Shown one piece after another: positions 1-11,400 of a stretch of DNA of 64,000 bases (positions are counted from its first letter, which is position 1; every line of letters starts with the position of its first letter). Source of the stretch: Mariniblastus sp. (GTDB lineage Bacteria; Planctomycetota; Planctomycetia; Pirellulales; Pirellulaceae); NCBI GenBank assembly GCA_022447555.1, contig JAKVBF010000012.1:141078-205077 (forward strand), given 5' to 3'. The notes below the pieces were generated by a model that ran no database searches, was not told where the DNA came from, and saw only the letters and a program-made list of their open reading frames with translations. The position numbers and the translations under genes were made by a program.

Positions 1-1705
1 CGCCAACGATGAGGCTTAATTGCCCTTGCCCCAGCCTCGCCCCACGAAGGTTCTGGAAGTTGGCCTTACCCTTCATATCAAATTGTACTTTTTCCTCGGA
101 CCAGCGTTGAATGCCCGAGGTGGAAACCATCGGTTTTTCGATCACCACATTGCTTTCAAACTGGACGGGAGCGCCTAGCTGACCATTTTCTGATTCGGGG
201 GCAGCTTGCCAAGCCAAACGACCACCGAATTGGCCGGCCAATTCAAACTGGGATAGGTCTAAGAAATCTCCAAGCTGGTGTCGTAGTTTTTCCAAATCTC
301 CTTGGAACGTGAAATTTCCGTTGGCTAAAGAGGCCTTGCCGACGAGCTCTAAAAAGTCAGATTCAATGGATAGATTTTCTACAAGCACTTGGCCATTATT
401 TTCGGATGCCGTACCCTTCACTCGCAGCGGGCGGTGCCAGGCGATCTGGCGTTCTGACTGCTTAGCCCGAACGTTGGCAACGTCTAGGTTGAACATGATT
501 CGCTGGACGCTCGATTGCTTGCGGGTGTTGGCGTGCAAGGTGACCGTGCCGGAGGTGATTTGAACGTCCTCTCTTATTCCGAGGGTCTTGGGTAGCATCG
601 GAATAACGCGCGCTAGGTCGGTTTCGAGGTCCATTTCAAAGGGCGAGGATGGAAGTTGCCCCTCGGCTGCCATGTCCCAAATTTGGGAGAGATCGAATTC
701 GCCGTCGATCCGAACCTGACCAATATCTGATTCGGCAGAAAATTGCTTGGCCGTGATCCGCTGGGTTGTGACACATAATTCCCCACGTGCATCCACACGT
801 TGGAGTGAGATGCGATCACTTCCAAGGAGATCGGTAGCCAGCACTTCGAACTCTTGCGCATAAAGCTGTTTGATATTGAGCGATACTCGTTGGTCCTGAA
901 GATCGAAGAGGGTGGTGAGTGTGCCGGTCAACACTCCCTTCAGGGTCACCGGGAGTAGCAGTCGATCGATCAATGGGTCAACTACTGAGAGCGGGAATTG
1001 ATCGGATTTTATTTTGGCGTTAATGGACGAACCGGTGAGTTCTTTTTTTCCGGGGTCTACAAAAAAGTCTAATGACAATCGGCCAGCTGCTTGGTCTTGC
1101 CCGGCGGTTTGGAACGAAATCAAGCCTTGTAGAGGACTGTCGTCGTGTGCCAGTGAGACCGTCGCTTGGATGGAGTCGAGTTGGCTGTTCCGAGTTTGTT
1201 CGCTTGTGGCCAATTGAACGTTGCCGTTGACGATTATTAATTCCAACTGAGGCAGAGACTGTAGGGTTAGGTCTGATTCTCTCGTTTGAAGGTAGGTGGC
1301 GAGGACCGATTCGAGATTACTCCCTTGTTCTGTCAAATGGAGATTCAGTGTTGGTTGGGTGATTTCAATTCGTCCTAAGTTAGTTGATCGAGCGAAATCA
1401 ATCAGTCGGTTGGAGGTCGTCACTTGAGCGATGGTGATGACGGTTTGACCTTCGATGTCCTGAAGGGTGACCCCGTTCAGTTCGATCGGAGAAAACCAAC
1501 CAAGCGAGACCGAGTCAACGGCCAAATGGCCATTGAGATCTGATGTCGCCCAATCAATCAAACGTTGTTTTAATGGAGAAATCGAAAGTAACGTTGGCAG
1601 AAAAAAGAGGACCACGGTAATGCAGGCGACCGACGCGATGAGACGGCGAGGCCATTTCCACTGCCTTGGTAGCCCTGAGATGGGATCGGGATGAGTGTTC
1701 GCCAT
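1..1705 (-). CDS. AsmA/DUF748-like membrane-anchored protein, C-terminus cut by window edge
   Basis: Open reading frame starting at an ATG (complement of 1703-1705) and running off the left edge without a stop; about 568 codons are visible. The N-terminus is a short basic segment (RQWKWPRRLIASV) followed by one hydrophobic membrane helix (about residues 20-40), then a long beta-rich region. The passage with DWATSDLNGHLAVDSVSLGW and GVTLQDIEG, and the leftmost visible part (NLRGARLGQGQLSLIVG, reading toward the C-terminus), resemble AsmA/TamB/DUF748 proteins. Those are inner-membrane-anchored, periplasm-spanning proteins implicated in outer-membrane lipid transport or assembly. It is the first gene of a leftward unit whose other members, if any, lie outside. 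The family assignment rests on overall pattern and is moderately sure; the exact subfamily is not determined. Confidence 0.6.
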   Translation of the reverse strand, partial: MANTHPDPISGLPRQWKWPRRLIASVACITVVLFFLPTLLSISPLKQRLIDWATSDLNGHLAVDSVSLGWFSPIELNGVTLQDIEGQTVITIAQVTTSNRLIDFARSTNLGRIEITQPTLNLHLTEQGSNLESVLATYLQTRESDLTLQSLPQLELIIVNGNVQLATSEQTRNSQLDSIQATVSLAHDDSPLQGLISFQTAGQDQAAGRLSLDFFVDPGKKELTGSSINAKIKSDQFPLSVVDPLIDRLLLPVTLKGVLTGTLTTLFDLQDQRVSLNIKQLYAQEFEVLATDLLGSDRISLQRVDARGELCVTTQRITAKQFSAESDIGQVRIDGEFDLSQIWDMAAEGQLPSSPFEMDLETDLARVIPMLPKTLGIREDVQITSGTVTLHANTRKQSSVQRIMFNLDVANVRAKQSERQIAWHRPLRVKGTASENNGQVLVENLSIESDFLELVGKASLANGNFTFQGDLEKLRHQLGDFLDLSQFELAGQFGGRLAWQAAPESENGQLGAPVQFESNVVIEKPMVSTSGIQRWSEEKVQFDMKGKANFQNLRGARLGQGQLSLIVG

Positions 1706-2056
1706 GGGCTACCCATGATTGATAGATTGGTGAGCAAAAAGAAAAACCGTACCGTCCTGCGGATTCTAGAAACCTAAGGGAAATTAACCTAGGTGAATTG
1801 TGTCGCTCAGTCGCCAGACCGAGATCATGCGGTTGCTAGCAGCCTGTACTTTCATGACCTGTAAGCTCTAACTAGTTTCCGGAGTGGTAACCATTTAGGT
1901 CACCATCCAGTCCAGAAACGGTAATTACGATCTATTTCGGGACGCGTCTGTAGGGCCAATCCGTTAACTCTTTTCGTCACTCGGTAACTCAAAACGGTCG
2001 GCTGCTCGGCGGGAAACGGGATGGGCGTGCCGAAAGAGTCTAAGGACTCGGGAAAG
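1706..2056. other. Intergenic region, nothing recognised
   Basis: About 350 bases between the AsmA-like gene and pepT, both leftward. It must contain the promoter of the AsmA-like gene. Apart from the 8-base palindrome ACCTAGGT near 1788 I see no hairpin, repeat or credible short gene. Confidence 0.5.
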
Positions 2057-3292
2057 TCAGGCTTTCTCTTTGCCCCAAAGCTTAACGATTTCAACCCCAA
2101 CCTGACAGGCTTCCATCATCTCGTCCAAGCATGCCCATTCAAGTGGGGAGTGTATGTTGTGCTGGCCTGAGGAAAGATTGGGTGTTGGAAGTCCTAGTTC
2201 GGTTAAGCGAGAGCCGTCTGTTCCCCCACGGATGATGGTCTGCTCGGCTGTTCGCCCGAGGTTTTCATGGGCGGTCACAGCCAAGGCAGCCGCTCGGGGT
2301 TCGGTCACTAAGCCATCGGCCATATTGCGGTATTGTTCTCTGAGTTCGACGTCAATTTGAATTCCTGGATGGTCTTGTTGAACGCTTGCCGCGAGTTCTT
2401 GTAATAGATTGGCATATTCACTTAGCTTGGTGGTTTCGAAATCTCGCAAGAGAACTTTTAACGAAACCGATGCGACGCCCCCCTCGATGACATAAGGATG
2501 CAGAAATCCGTCTCGACCATCAGTGTTTTCGGGTGATAATTGCGTGGGCATTTGGGCTAGGAAATGTCCCGCCGCGCGCATGGCATTTTTCATTTTATCT
2601 TTTGCGATGGCCGGGTGAATATTGACACCAGTGAATGTGATCAGCGCCATGTCGGCCGAAAATGTTTCGACGTCGACCATGTTTTCAGCCCCACCGTCGA
2701 AGGTGTAGCATACCGTTGCATCGACTTTTTCAATGTCAACATGATCGACCCCTCGGCCAATTTCTTCGTCGCAGGTGAAGAGCAACCGGACAGGTCCGTG
2801 TTGGATTTCGGGTGATTCCATCAGATGATTTGCTAGTTCCATCATGATTGCCATTCCCGCCTTATCATCACCTCCAAGCAAGGTCGTGCCATCGGTTGTA
2901 ATAATGGTTTTGCCCTTGGCCGCCGGCAGCTCCTCGCACGTTTTGGCCGTGATGATTTTGGTCTTATCACCGCTGAGAATGATATCTAGTCCGTCAAAGT
3001 TTTCAATCACATTTGGCTTGACATCTCGCCCGGTTGTTTCCGGAGAGGTGTCAAAGTGGGCGTTAAAGGCAACCACCGGGGCATCGGGAAGAGTTCCAGG
3101 AACCGTTCCCATAACAATTCCGTATTCATCCTGCTCGGCATCCGAAATGCCCATGTCGGTTAATTGCTGAACGACCAACCGGCCTAATTCCAGCTGCCCT
3201 GGACTGCTGGGGTAGGCTCCCGCATCTTCACGTGCGGTGGTATCCATTTGAACATATTGCAAAAACCGATTGAGTAGTCGTTGTTGATTCAT
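2057..3292 (-). CDS. pepT: Peptidase T (tripeptide aminopeptidase, M20 family)
   Basis: Cytoplasmic di-zinc aminopeptidase that removes the N-terminal residue of tripeptides. The 411-residue product matches the usual PepT length. Visible M20 metal/catalytic motifs: FNAHFDTSPE (His79, Asp81), LLGGDDKAG (Asp142/143), TCDEEIGRG (Glu176/177), YTFDGG (Asp199) and SGQHNIHSP near the C-terminus. The N-terminus (LLNRFLQYVQMDTTA) is also typical of PepT. No signal peptide. It starts at ATG and stands alone, divergent from the exonuclease gene on its right. Confidence 0.93.
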   Translation of the reverse strand: MNQQRLLNRFLQYVQMDTTAREDAGAYPSSPGQLELGRLVVQQLTDMGISDAEQDEYGIVMGTVPGTLPDAPVVAFNAHFDTSPETTGRDVKPNVIENFDGLDIILSGDKTKIITAKTCEELPAAKGKTIITTDGTTLLGGDDKAGMAIMMELANHLMESPEIQHGPVRLLFTCDEEIGRGVDHVDIEKVDATVCYTFDGGAENMVDVETFSADMALITFTGVNIHPAIAKDKMKNAMRAAGHFLAQMPTQLSPENTDGRDGFLHPYVIEGGVASVSLKVLLRDFETTKLSEYANLLQELAASVQQDHPGIQIDVELREQYRNMADGLVTEPRAAALAVTAHENLGRTAEQTIIRGGTDGSRLTELGLPTPNLSSGQHNIHSPLEWACLDEMMEACQVGVEIVKLWGKEKA

Positions 3293-3407
3293 AGAGATTC
3301 TATTGTTTGGTTGTGCCCACTGATCAGCGGGCGTTGCTTGTAGTAAATTACGGGAAACGGTTCGGCCGGCGTGGCGACTTCCTGTACCTATTCAAAAAGA
3401 ACATTTT

Positions 3408-4226
3408 ATGGCATCTGCAGACGTTAGCTACCTTGTTTTTGATGTGGAAAGTGTGGCCGATGGCGACCTCGTTGCCAAGATACGGTATCCGGGTGATGGC
3501 TTGAATGCAAAGCAGGCCATTGAGCGGTACCGCGCAGAACTACTGGAAAAGTACCAATCCGAGTTCATTCCTTATACGTTTCAGATACCCATTTCCATCG
3601 CGATCATGAAGGTGGACAAGGATTTGCGATTGATGGATATCGTGACGCTGGATGAACCGAGCTATCGCCCAGAAGTCATCACCAAGCAATTCTGGCAAGG
3701 CTGGGAGCATTATCAGCGACCTTCGTTTGTCAGTTTTAATGGTCGAACGTTTGATATTCCCCTGTTGGAATTGGCTGCGTTTCGCTATGGCATTAGCGTC
3801 CCCAACTGGTTCAATATTTTTGATAAGAGTTGGGAGCAGCGCCGAGGGCGGTATAATCAACGTTCTCACATTGACTTACAGGACATGCTGACCAACTTCG
3901 GAGCGTCTCGTTTCAATGGAGGACTGAACTTGGTCGCCAATCTCTTGGGAAAACCCGGCAAGATGGGCATTGCTGGGCACATGGTTCAGGATTTATATCT
4001 TGAGGGCCAAGTTCAGCAAATCAACGATTATTGTCGATGTGACGTGTTGGACACGTATTTTGTGTTTCTTCGATTTTCCGTTTTGCTGGGCCGCTTGTCT
4101 CTGGACGAGGAAATAGACCGAGTCGCCTACGCCAAGCAGTGGTTGAAGGACCGATCCAGTGAAGAACCAGCCTATCAGGAATATCTTGAGAGCTGGACCG
4201 ACTGGCATAGTCCGTTTCAGGACTAG
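3408..4226 (+). CDS. Predicted 3'-5' exonuclease, PolB-like (DNA_pol_B_exo2 family)
   Basis: 272-residue protein of the DEDD exonuclease superfamily, the PolB-exonuclease-like family often annotated as predicted 3'-5' exonuclease (Pfam DNA_pol_B_exo2). Motif I is YLVFDVESV (Asp12, Glu14), motif II lies around SFNGRTFDIPLLELAA, and the motif III region is YCRCDVLDTYFVFLR. These acidic residues would bind the two catalytic metals. The protein has no polymerase domain, so it is a free-standing nuclease whose substrate is unknown. The ATG at 3408 gives the natural N-terminus just before motif I. It converges on typA with only 21 bases between the stops. Confidence 0.85.
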   Translation: MASADVSYLVFDVESVADGDLVAKIRYPGDGLNAKQAIERYRAELLEKYQSEFIPYTFQIPISIAIMKVDKDLRLMDIVTLDEPSYRPEVITKQFWQGWEHYQRPSFVSFNGRTFDIPLLELAAFRYGISVPNWFNIFDKSWEQRRGRYNQRSHIDLQDMLTNFGASRFNGGLNLVANLLGKPGKMGIAGHMVQDLYLEGQVQQINDYCRCDVLDTYFVFLRFSVLLGRLSLDEEIDRVAYAKQWLKDRSSEEPAYQEYLESWTDWHSPFQD

Positions 4227-4247
4227 CTCCCGATGCCCAAGCGGCTT

Positions 4248-6104
4248 TTAAGATTCTGAATTCACCGCCGCACGAGCCATTCGCTTGCGATCTGATTCGC
4301 GCAACAAACCTTTTCGCAGTCGAATATTTTCTGGTGTGATTTCGACCAATTCGTCATCCTCTATGTACTCCAGAGCGGCTTCTAGACTGAACTGTCTTGG
4401 CGGCTTAAGGAGGATGTTTTCATCACTTCCCGCGGCGCGAATGTTGGTTAGTTGTTTTTCTTTACAGGGGTTCACGGGAAGATCGTTGGATCTTGCATTC
4501 TCGCCCACGATCATCCCTTCGTAGATCTGCTGCCCCGGACCAACAAACATTTCGGCACGTTGTTGCAATCCAAACAAACCGAAGCCAACTGCCTTACCCG
4601 AAGCCATCGATACCATCACTCCATTGGGTCGCCGTGGGATATCACCCTCAATCGGGCGGAACTCTTCGAATCGATGATTGATGACTGCCGTCCCTTGGGT
4701 GGCGTTCAGCAGCCGGGTCCGTAAACCGATCAATCCCCGTGCGGGAATGGTGAACCGAGACAATGTGTAATCGCCCCTTGCGCTCATTTCGAGTAATTCA
4801 CCGCGACGATTCCCAACGAGCTCCATGACGGGCCCAAATTTATCGGTCGGCACTTCTACCATCAATGTCTCAAAGGGCTCACACTTTTCACCGTCGATTG
4901 TCTTCATAACCACTTGGGGCTTGCCCACGGACAATTCAAACCCCTCGCGTCTCATCGTCTCGATCAATATGGCTAAGTGCAGTATCCCTCGACCTGACAC
5001 AGCGAAAGCATCGCCCTTGTCGGTGTGCCGAACTCGTAACGCCACGTTTCGCTCGAGTTCTTTTTGTAATCGCTCACGCAGCTGGCGGCTGGTTACATAT
5101 TTCCCCTCTTTGCCCGCCAAAGGGGAACTGTTAATCGTGAACACCATTTCCAGCGTCGGCTCATCGACCGAAATTCTTGGTAACGCGACGGCGTGATCAG
5201 GATGACACAAGGTGTCTCCTATTTCAATATTCTCGATCCCCGTCATGGCAACGACTTCGCCGGCTTCAGCCCGCTCCACTTCGACACGGCCTAATTTATC
5301 GAAGACATTAAGCGTTGCGATTCGAGCCTTGGTTTGACTTCCGTCGGCACGCATGACTGTCACGGAGTCTCCGCGGCGGATGACACCGCTATTGATCCGC
5401 CCGACGGCAATACGCCCCACAAACTCCGACCAGTCGATCGTCGTTACTAACATTTGAAATTCTCCGGCTTGAATTGCCGGCGGCGGGACCTGTTCTAGGA
5501 CAATATCCAGAAGAGGCTCCATGTTTTCACTGGTTTGATCGGGATCAGTGGTGGCAAAGCCGTCTTTCGCGCTCGCGTAGATGTAGTGGAAGTTATCCAA
5601 GAACTCTTCACCACCCATCTCAAGGATGAGTTCCATCGCTTCATTGACAACTTCAGCGGTACGAGCATCGGGGCGATCAATTTTGTTGATGACCACGATC
5701 GGTCGTAATCCGACTTCCAGAGCTTTGCCTAAAACAAAACGGGTTTGCGGCATAGGGCCTTCTGCGGCGTCGACCAGCAGCAACGCTCCGTCTGCCATTT
5801 TCAAAACTCGTTCTACCTCACCTCCAAAGTCTGCGTGCCCTGGCGTGTCAATGATATTGATCTTGATACCCTTGTAAGGCAGCGCAATATTTTTTGCGAG
5901 AATCGTGATACCCCGTTCTCGCTCCAAATCACCCGAGTCAAGAATCCGCTCGCCTTTGAGTTGAGATTCTCGGAATTGTCCGCTTTGTCGAAGCAGGCAA
6001 TCTACCAACGTGGTTTTACCATGGTCAACATGCGCGATGATCACGATGTTGCGAATGTCTCGACGGAGAGTTTTCCGTGCGGTTGAATCACTCGATTCGG
6101 ACAT
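4248..6104 (-). CDS. typA: Ribosome-associated translational GTPase TypA/BipA
   Basis: 618-residue translation-factor GTPase acting at the ribosome in large-subunit assembly, stress and low-temperature adaptation. G1 is AHVDHGKTT, the switch region is RERGITI, G3 is DTPGHADF and G4 is NKID. EF-G-like domains and the TypA-specific C-terminal domain follow ([33 protein letters not shown]). Length and order match the family. It lies 21 bases downstream of the FMN reductase gene on the same strand, so co-transcription is likely. The C-terminus ([12 protein letters not shown]) is short and basic. Confidence 0.97.
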   Translation of the reverse strand: MSESSDSTARKTLRRDIRNIVIIAHVDHGKTTLVDCLLRQSGQFRESQLKGERILDSGDLERERGITILAKNIALPYKGIKINIIDTPGHADFGGEVERVLKMADGALLLVDAAEGPMPQTRFVLGKALEVGLRPIVVINKIDRPDARTAEVVNEAMELILEMGGEEFLDNFHYIYASAKDGFATTDPDQTSENMEPLLDIVLEQVPPPAIQAGEFQMLVTTIDWSEFVGRIAVGRINSGVIRRGDSVTVMRADGSQTKARIATLNVFDKLGRVEVERAEAGEVVAMTGIENIEIGDTLCHPDHAVALPRISVDEPTLEMVFTINSSPLAGKEGKYVTSRQLRERLQKELERNVALRVRHTDKGDAFAVSGRGILHLAILIETMRREGFELSVGKPQVVMKTIDGEKCEPFETLMVEVPTDKFGPVMELVGNRRGELLEMSARGDYTLSRFTIPARGLIGLRTRLLNATQGTAVINHRFEEFRPIEGDIPRRPNGVMVSMASGKAVGFGLFGLQQRAEMFVGPGQQIYEGMIVGENARSNDLPVNPCKEKQLTNIRAAGSDENILLKPPRQFSLEAALEYIEDDELVEITPENIRLRKGLLRESDRKRMARAAVNSES

Positions 6105-6125
6105 GAATGTTTCCGTTGTTCAGGG

Positions 6126-6647
6126 TTATGGGTTCAGGGCGGTCGAAAAGCGAATCAATTGGTCAACCAGTTCTTCGACCCGTTCTTCAACATTCGTCTC
6201 TGCAATGTCGTTTCCACTGAACGATTCCCCGGTGGCGTAAACAAACCGCGGCAGAATGAACGTGCGAAAATCAAGCATCAAGCTATTTGCCAATCCCATC
6301 ACACTCATGTAACTGGCCTGTCCTCCGGCGGCACACAAAAAACCGACGATTTTATCCGTCCAAGATTTTCCGGTTAGTTCCACAAGATTTTTGGCAGTTG
6401 ACGAAAGGTCGTAGTTGTAAACCGGAGCAGCAATCAGTATGCCTTGAGATTTTTGGATGAGTTGATTGATATGTTGAACATTAGGATCTTCGTAACAGGT
6501 TCCCCCATCACAGGCTGGAAGCGGCAATTTTGCCAGATCCACCCACTCACACTCAGAGGCCTTGGTACGTAATTGATCGGCCGCAAAGCGAGCCAAAATT
6601 CGGCTTCGACTGCTGTCGCTCAAGCTGGTTGATATGACTAAGTACAT
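6126..6647 (-). CDS. NADPH-dependent FMN reductase family flavoprotein
   Basis: 173-residue flavodoxin-fold protein. The N-terminal strand-loop MYLVISTSLSDSSRSR would hold the FMN phosphate, and IAAPVYNYDLSSTAKNLVEL contains the P-x-Y-N-x-x motif typical of NADPH-dependent FMN reductases. It likely reduces FMN or a quinone-like substrate in the cytoplasm; the substrate cannot be told from sequence. It is the first gene of a probable two-gene unit with typA (21-base gap). Confidence 0.85.
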   Translation of the reverse strand: MYLVISTSLSDSSRSRILARFAADQLRTKASECEWVDLAKLPLPACDGGTCYEDPNVQHINQLIQKSQGILIAAPVYNYDLSSTAKNLVELTGKSWTDKIVGFLCAAGGQASYMSVMGLANSLMLDFRTFILPRFVYATGESFSGNDIAETNVEERVEELVDQLIRFSTALNP

Positions 6648-6796
6648 AAGTTAAGTCCAAATTCAGCGCAGTTCCGCGGTGTCCGGTTGACGCTGGTAAG
6701 GTAAAGATCGCTAAAATGGCAAACAGAGATCATAACGGGCAGCTCATCTTAGAGATAGGTTGAACCGGTAGCGACAATACGACACAGGAGTATGGG

Positions 6797-8389
6797 ATGA
6801 ACAGATTTTTTCTAGGTTGGGACTTTTTCTTGGCATTAGTCCTGCTCCACGGTTGGCTACCATCCCTCTCGGTCGCTCAGGATCCGCTGCCTGCCGTTCC
6901 TGTGTTTCTTTTGGCGGGGCAATCTAACATGCAAGGTCAGGCGGTGGTCGACCTAGATCATCCGAAATATTACAACAGCGGCAAAGGTACCCTGCAGGCG
7001 CTGATAAAGGACTCGACTTTAGCGAAACAGGTTGGTCACCTGCAAGATGCTGGGGGTAACTGGGTGGTGCGTGATGACGTTTGGGTGAGCCACCAAACCC
7101 CTACAGCCAGCAAGCGAGGTGGCTTGGGGATTGGTTACACTGGCTACGATGGGCTCCATCATTTTGGCCCTGAATTACAATTTGGTCACCTCGTCGGCAA
7201 CGCGTATGAAGAGCCGGTGTTGTTGATCAAAACAGCCTGGGGAGGAAAAAGCCTGTTTAAAGATTTTCGCCCGCCGTCTGCGGGCGGGGAAACCGGACCC
7301 TATTATTTAAAGATGATCGAGGAAATCAAAGCGGCGATGCAGACCTACGAACAGGACTTTCCGGCTCTGCGAGGAAGGGAGCTGAAGCTTGCGGGCCTCG
7401 TCTGGATGCAGGGTTGGAACGACATGGGTGACGAGGCGGCTCGAAAGGAATACGCAACCAACCTTTTTCATTTGATCAAAGACGTTCGACGCGAGTTTCA
7501 CTCCCCTTGGCTTCCTGTCGTGATAGGTGAACTGGGAAACGGAGGTGAGACATCGAGTCAGCCTATGAATGAGTTTCGCGAGTCGCAGGCTGCGGTCGCC
7601 AAACGCCCAGAGTTTTCTGGTTCGGTTGAATTCGTCAAGACCACTCCGTTTGCGAGAGCGGCCGACCAATCTCCTAATGTGGGCCACGGCCACCATTGGT
7701 TTGGAAATGCGGAAAGCTATTTTCTGATTGGTGACGCGTTGGGCGAGTCGATGTTACAACTGGTTGGTAAAACACCGGGTAAAAAGCGAGTGCTGATTTT
7801 GGGCGACTCTATTTCCATCGGCTATACCCCCAAGGTGCGAGAGTTGTTAAAAGACGAGGCGATCGTGGTGCGACCGATGCGCGACCTGAAGAAACCGGAG
7901 AACTGTCAAGGAACCCGCTATGGCGAGCCCCACGTCCAGCGGTGGATCGGTCTTATGGGTGGTCATTGGGATGTGATCCATTTCAATTTTGGGTTGCATG
8001 ACATGAAGCATGTCGACCCGAAATCAGGAAAGAATTCCAATCGACTTGAAGATCCCCCTCAAGCCACTCCGGAGGAATATCGGCAACAGCTGACTGAGAT
8101 AGTGAAGCAGCTTCGCGGTACGGAAGCGAAACTCATTTTCGCAACCACGACACCGGTGCCCGCCGGGGTCAGTCCATTTCGGGCGAAGGACGACCCATGT
8201 GTTTACAACGCAATTGCGATGGAAATCATGCAGGCGCATGAGGTGCAGGTGAACGATCTTTATGGTTTTGCCGAAGCGAGATTGTCGGCAATTCAACGGC
8301 CCGCCAATGTCCATTTCACACCAGCGGGATCCGAGATCCTAGGAAAGCAGGTTGCCGAAGTGATTCAGGAATCACTGAATTCACAATAG
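6797..8389 (+). CDS. Secreted two-domain SGNH esterase (sialate O-acetylesterase-type plus GDSL-type)
   Basis: 530 residues with a signal peptide ending near SVAQ|DPLP. Domain 1 (about residues 35-315) is a carbohydrate-esterase/SASA-type SGNH hydrolase: block I FLLAGQSNMQGQ carries the nucleophilic Ser, and GLVWMQGWNDMGD is the Asn block. Domain 2 (about residues 330-525) is a second SGNH hydrolase: VLILGDSISIGY (block I), HFNFGLHDMK and the terminal NVHFTPAG (catalytic His). Two complete SGNH modules in one chain suggest deacetylation of a decorated polysaccharide in the periplasm or outside the cell. The substrate is inference. Single gene between divergent or convergent neighbours. Confidence 0.85.
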   Translation: MNRFFLGWDFFLALVLLHGWLPSLSVAQDPLPAVPVFLLAGQSNMQGQAVVDLDHPKYYNSGKGTLQALIKDSTLAKQVGHLQDAGGNWVVRDDVWVSHQTPTASKRGGLGIGYTGYDGLHHFGPELQFGHLVGNAYEEPVLLIKTAWGGKSLFKDFRPPSAGGETGPYYLKMIEEIKAAMQTYEQDFPALRGRELKLAGLVWMQGWNDMGDEAARKEYATNLFHLIKDVRREFHSPWLPVVIGELGNGGETSSQPMNEFRESQAAVAKRPEFSGSVEFVKTTPFARAADQSPNVGHGHHWFGNAESYFLIGDALGESMLQLVGKTPGKKRVLILGDSISIGYTPKVRELLKDEAIVVRPMRDLKKPENCQGTRYGEPHVQRWIGLMGGHWDVIHFNFGLHDMKHVDPKSGKNSNRLEDPPQATPEEYRQQLTEIVKQLRGTEAKLIFATTTPVPAGVSPFRAKDDPCVYNAIAMEIMQAHEVQVNDLYGFAEARLSAIQRPANVHFTPAGSEILGKQVAEVIQESLNSQ

Positions 8390-8448
8390 TCGTTGGCCTG
8401 TTCGCGAGGAAATCCAAACGGCCGCGGTTCGGGCCCCCATCCCTTTCA

Positions 8449-11400
8449 TTAGCCACCGGAACCAGGATTCACAACCGTTTCCATGCTTTCAAATTCGACG
8501 TTTTGATTCCCGTTGGTGAATGTCCAAAGTCCCTCTCCCATCGCTTCGTCGATCCACTCAAATTCATGGCCATCGTCGGCTTGCTCAACTAGTTCAACCT
8601 CATCACCATCCGCATTATCGGGAGATGGCGTGTTTCCATTCAGGAAAAACTTCGTCGACTGGCTAGCGGCGACAAGGAAGTGGTTGGCACCTTGGGTCCC
8701 ATCCAGCCGGACGTTTTCGAGAGTGTTATCAAAGTAGACGCCAGCAAACTCAGCTCGCTCGAAACCATTGGGATTGGCGTTGTTCAAAATATGTTGGCCG
8801 GAGACCAGGTAGCTGTAGTTAGCCGATAGGGCACCATCGTTTACACGCAAATGGTCGCCAGTGTTGCTGGAGCCACCAACGATATCCAGACGACCGCGGA
8901 TTCGTCCTAGATTGCCGGTATTGGCAGCACTGTAGGAGCCCACGATAAATTGGTCATCACCGGACTGACCGTCAACGACCGCTGTGGTTTCATCGTAAGT
9001 CTTGCGAATAATGGTTGTGTCGTCGCCCGCACCCATTAGAGCGGAGAAGTTTTGAACATGTGTCGTTCCAACGATATCTAGGTAGTCATCACCCTCACCC
9101 GCCGAAAGATGAGTGGCGTCTGCAAAGGACGCTGAGATGAGGAGGCTATCACTCCCTCCAACCGCATCAACGTTCAACACTTCGGTCAATTGACCGAAGG
9201 CGATTCGTGAGGCACCTGAATAGACGTTTGCCGCTCGAACGATCAAGCTGTCAGCTTGCTCGGTACCCACCGCAACAACCGTGTCTGTGCCGTCCGTTCC
9301 GCTGTCCAAAGCGCCGAACCAGCGGACTCCCGAACCAACAAAGTGGCCGGTGTACGTATCAGAACCTTCGGAACCATCACTCGAAACATTTCCCAAGGCC
9401 GTAGACATTACGTTAATATCGTCATTGCCCCAACCGCCGAGCACTCTTGCATTGGTGCTGGAGTGGGTCGTGTTCAGGTTAAATGTGTCTCGCCCAGCAT
9501 CGCCAACCAGGCGAAGCCCGTTAGCACCAACCGTGCCATTGATGTTGAAGGTGTCATTACCACTCTGTCCAATCATGAAATTGGTTGTTGCCGCAGTGCT
9601 CACCATGTTGAACGAGTCGGCTCCGGCGTCTCCAATCACTTCCATGAATGAGAAAGTGGCGAGCGTTGAAATCGATTCTTCCCCAATTTGAATCCCCGCC
9701 TGAGATATTTGAAAATCGTCGTCTTCGGTGGTACCAAAGACCGAAAGTCGATTATTGCCAGCCGTATCTTCGATGGTAACGGCGCGGTTTTCAGAGCCAA
9801 CCAGGAAGGCTCGGTAGATATCATTGCCATCATCACCATGAACTTCAACATCACCAAAAACGTTTGCCCGTAGATAGAAACGGTCTGCACCAGCATGCCC
9901 ATCAAACCGAAGTGAATCTTCGGCATTCAGGGAAACGACATTGTAAACATCAGCCCCCGTCGAACCTTGGATGTGTATGCCGCCAACCGAACCATCAGGT
10001 TTACTGAAACTTCCAGATGCCGTATGGAAAAGGGTGACTGGTAGTAGCCCGCTAATGCTGTTATTGGTAATGACAGCATTGGGACTTCGGGTACCGGACA
10101 GATTGGAAATATTGAGTTCGTTCGCTCCGCTGCCGCCGTCGATATAGATGTCATCGGTAAATGCATCGACTGTACCCGTGTTTGCAGGTGCGTCGGAGGA
10201 GATGTTGAAAACATCGTCGCCGCCGTCACCACTCACAAACAAAGGGGCGTCGAAATCAGTGATGTTGAAGGTGTCATTGCCACCTTGCCCAAGTGCACCA
10301 AACTCCTCGATGCCAGTGTACGCGACCTCAAGATCGACAAACGTCGAGGCGTTAATGTCAAACACTTCGTCCAGTACGGTTCCTCGCAAAGACACCCGGT
10401 CTTTTTCCAAAAGCGGGCTGTCATGAATTTCGAGGTTGCGGAAATTGACTCCATTGATCGACTCAATCACATACAAATCGTCTCCAATTCCGCCAAACAC
10501 ATCCACGGATGCCTTGCTCAGGTCTTGAATGTCAAAGGTGTCGTTTCCATCCAGAGATTCAACCACCATCGTGTTGACATTAATGAATGAGTGCAACAAG
10601 AAGTCGTCCGCTTGATTACTGCCTACCAGAGTTAAATCAAATGTGCCGCCGTCAATTTCAGCATCAAAGACGATCTCGCCCATCCCCGAAATGCGTTTGG
10701 ACAAGATGGTGGCAGCCACGCTGCTTCCTGCGGCGTTACTGGCTGTGATTGTGTTCGTTCCAGCGCCTCCAAAGGCGAACACCAAACCGCCGATATTATC
10801 CGTGGTGCCGGTATTAAGTGGCGCGTCTGAAGAGAAGTGGTATGCGTCATTTCCGTCTAGGCCAAAGAGTCGTAGTTGTTCAATTGTGTTTGACCGAACA
10901 TTGAAAACGTCGTCAAAGCTAGAGGCGTGATAGGTATCAAATTTATCGAGGTCTAGAGTCTGGCCATCAGCTTGGTAGGTTGTGTTGGCACCGTCAAGAG
11001 TCAGTGTCGAGGCTAAATCGAGCCCGTGTATCGTATCGACTTCGGTTTCACTGCCGATCAATTGGCTGATATCTTGGAATTGATCGGTGTCCTCGTCTCC
11101 ACCAATTGGGCCGTCGGGTGTTTCGCCATCGAATCCGGCGATGGCCGAGGTGGCCAGCAAGAAAAATTCGGAAGGCAGTGGATCCGGGGTGGCCGGTGGC
11201 TCGGCAGAATTCATACGATTCAGCAGGCTTAGGGTATTGTAACCCTCGCCGCCTACGACACTGTCGCCAATGAAACCCGTGCCACTGAATTCAAAGACGT
11301 CGTCTCCAGCTCTGCCCACGAGCGAACCCGCGAGACTGGAATTAATTAAAAAGTGGTCCACAGCCAGACCACCGACCAACTCTTCGATCTGTTGAAATTC

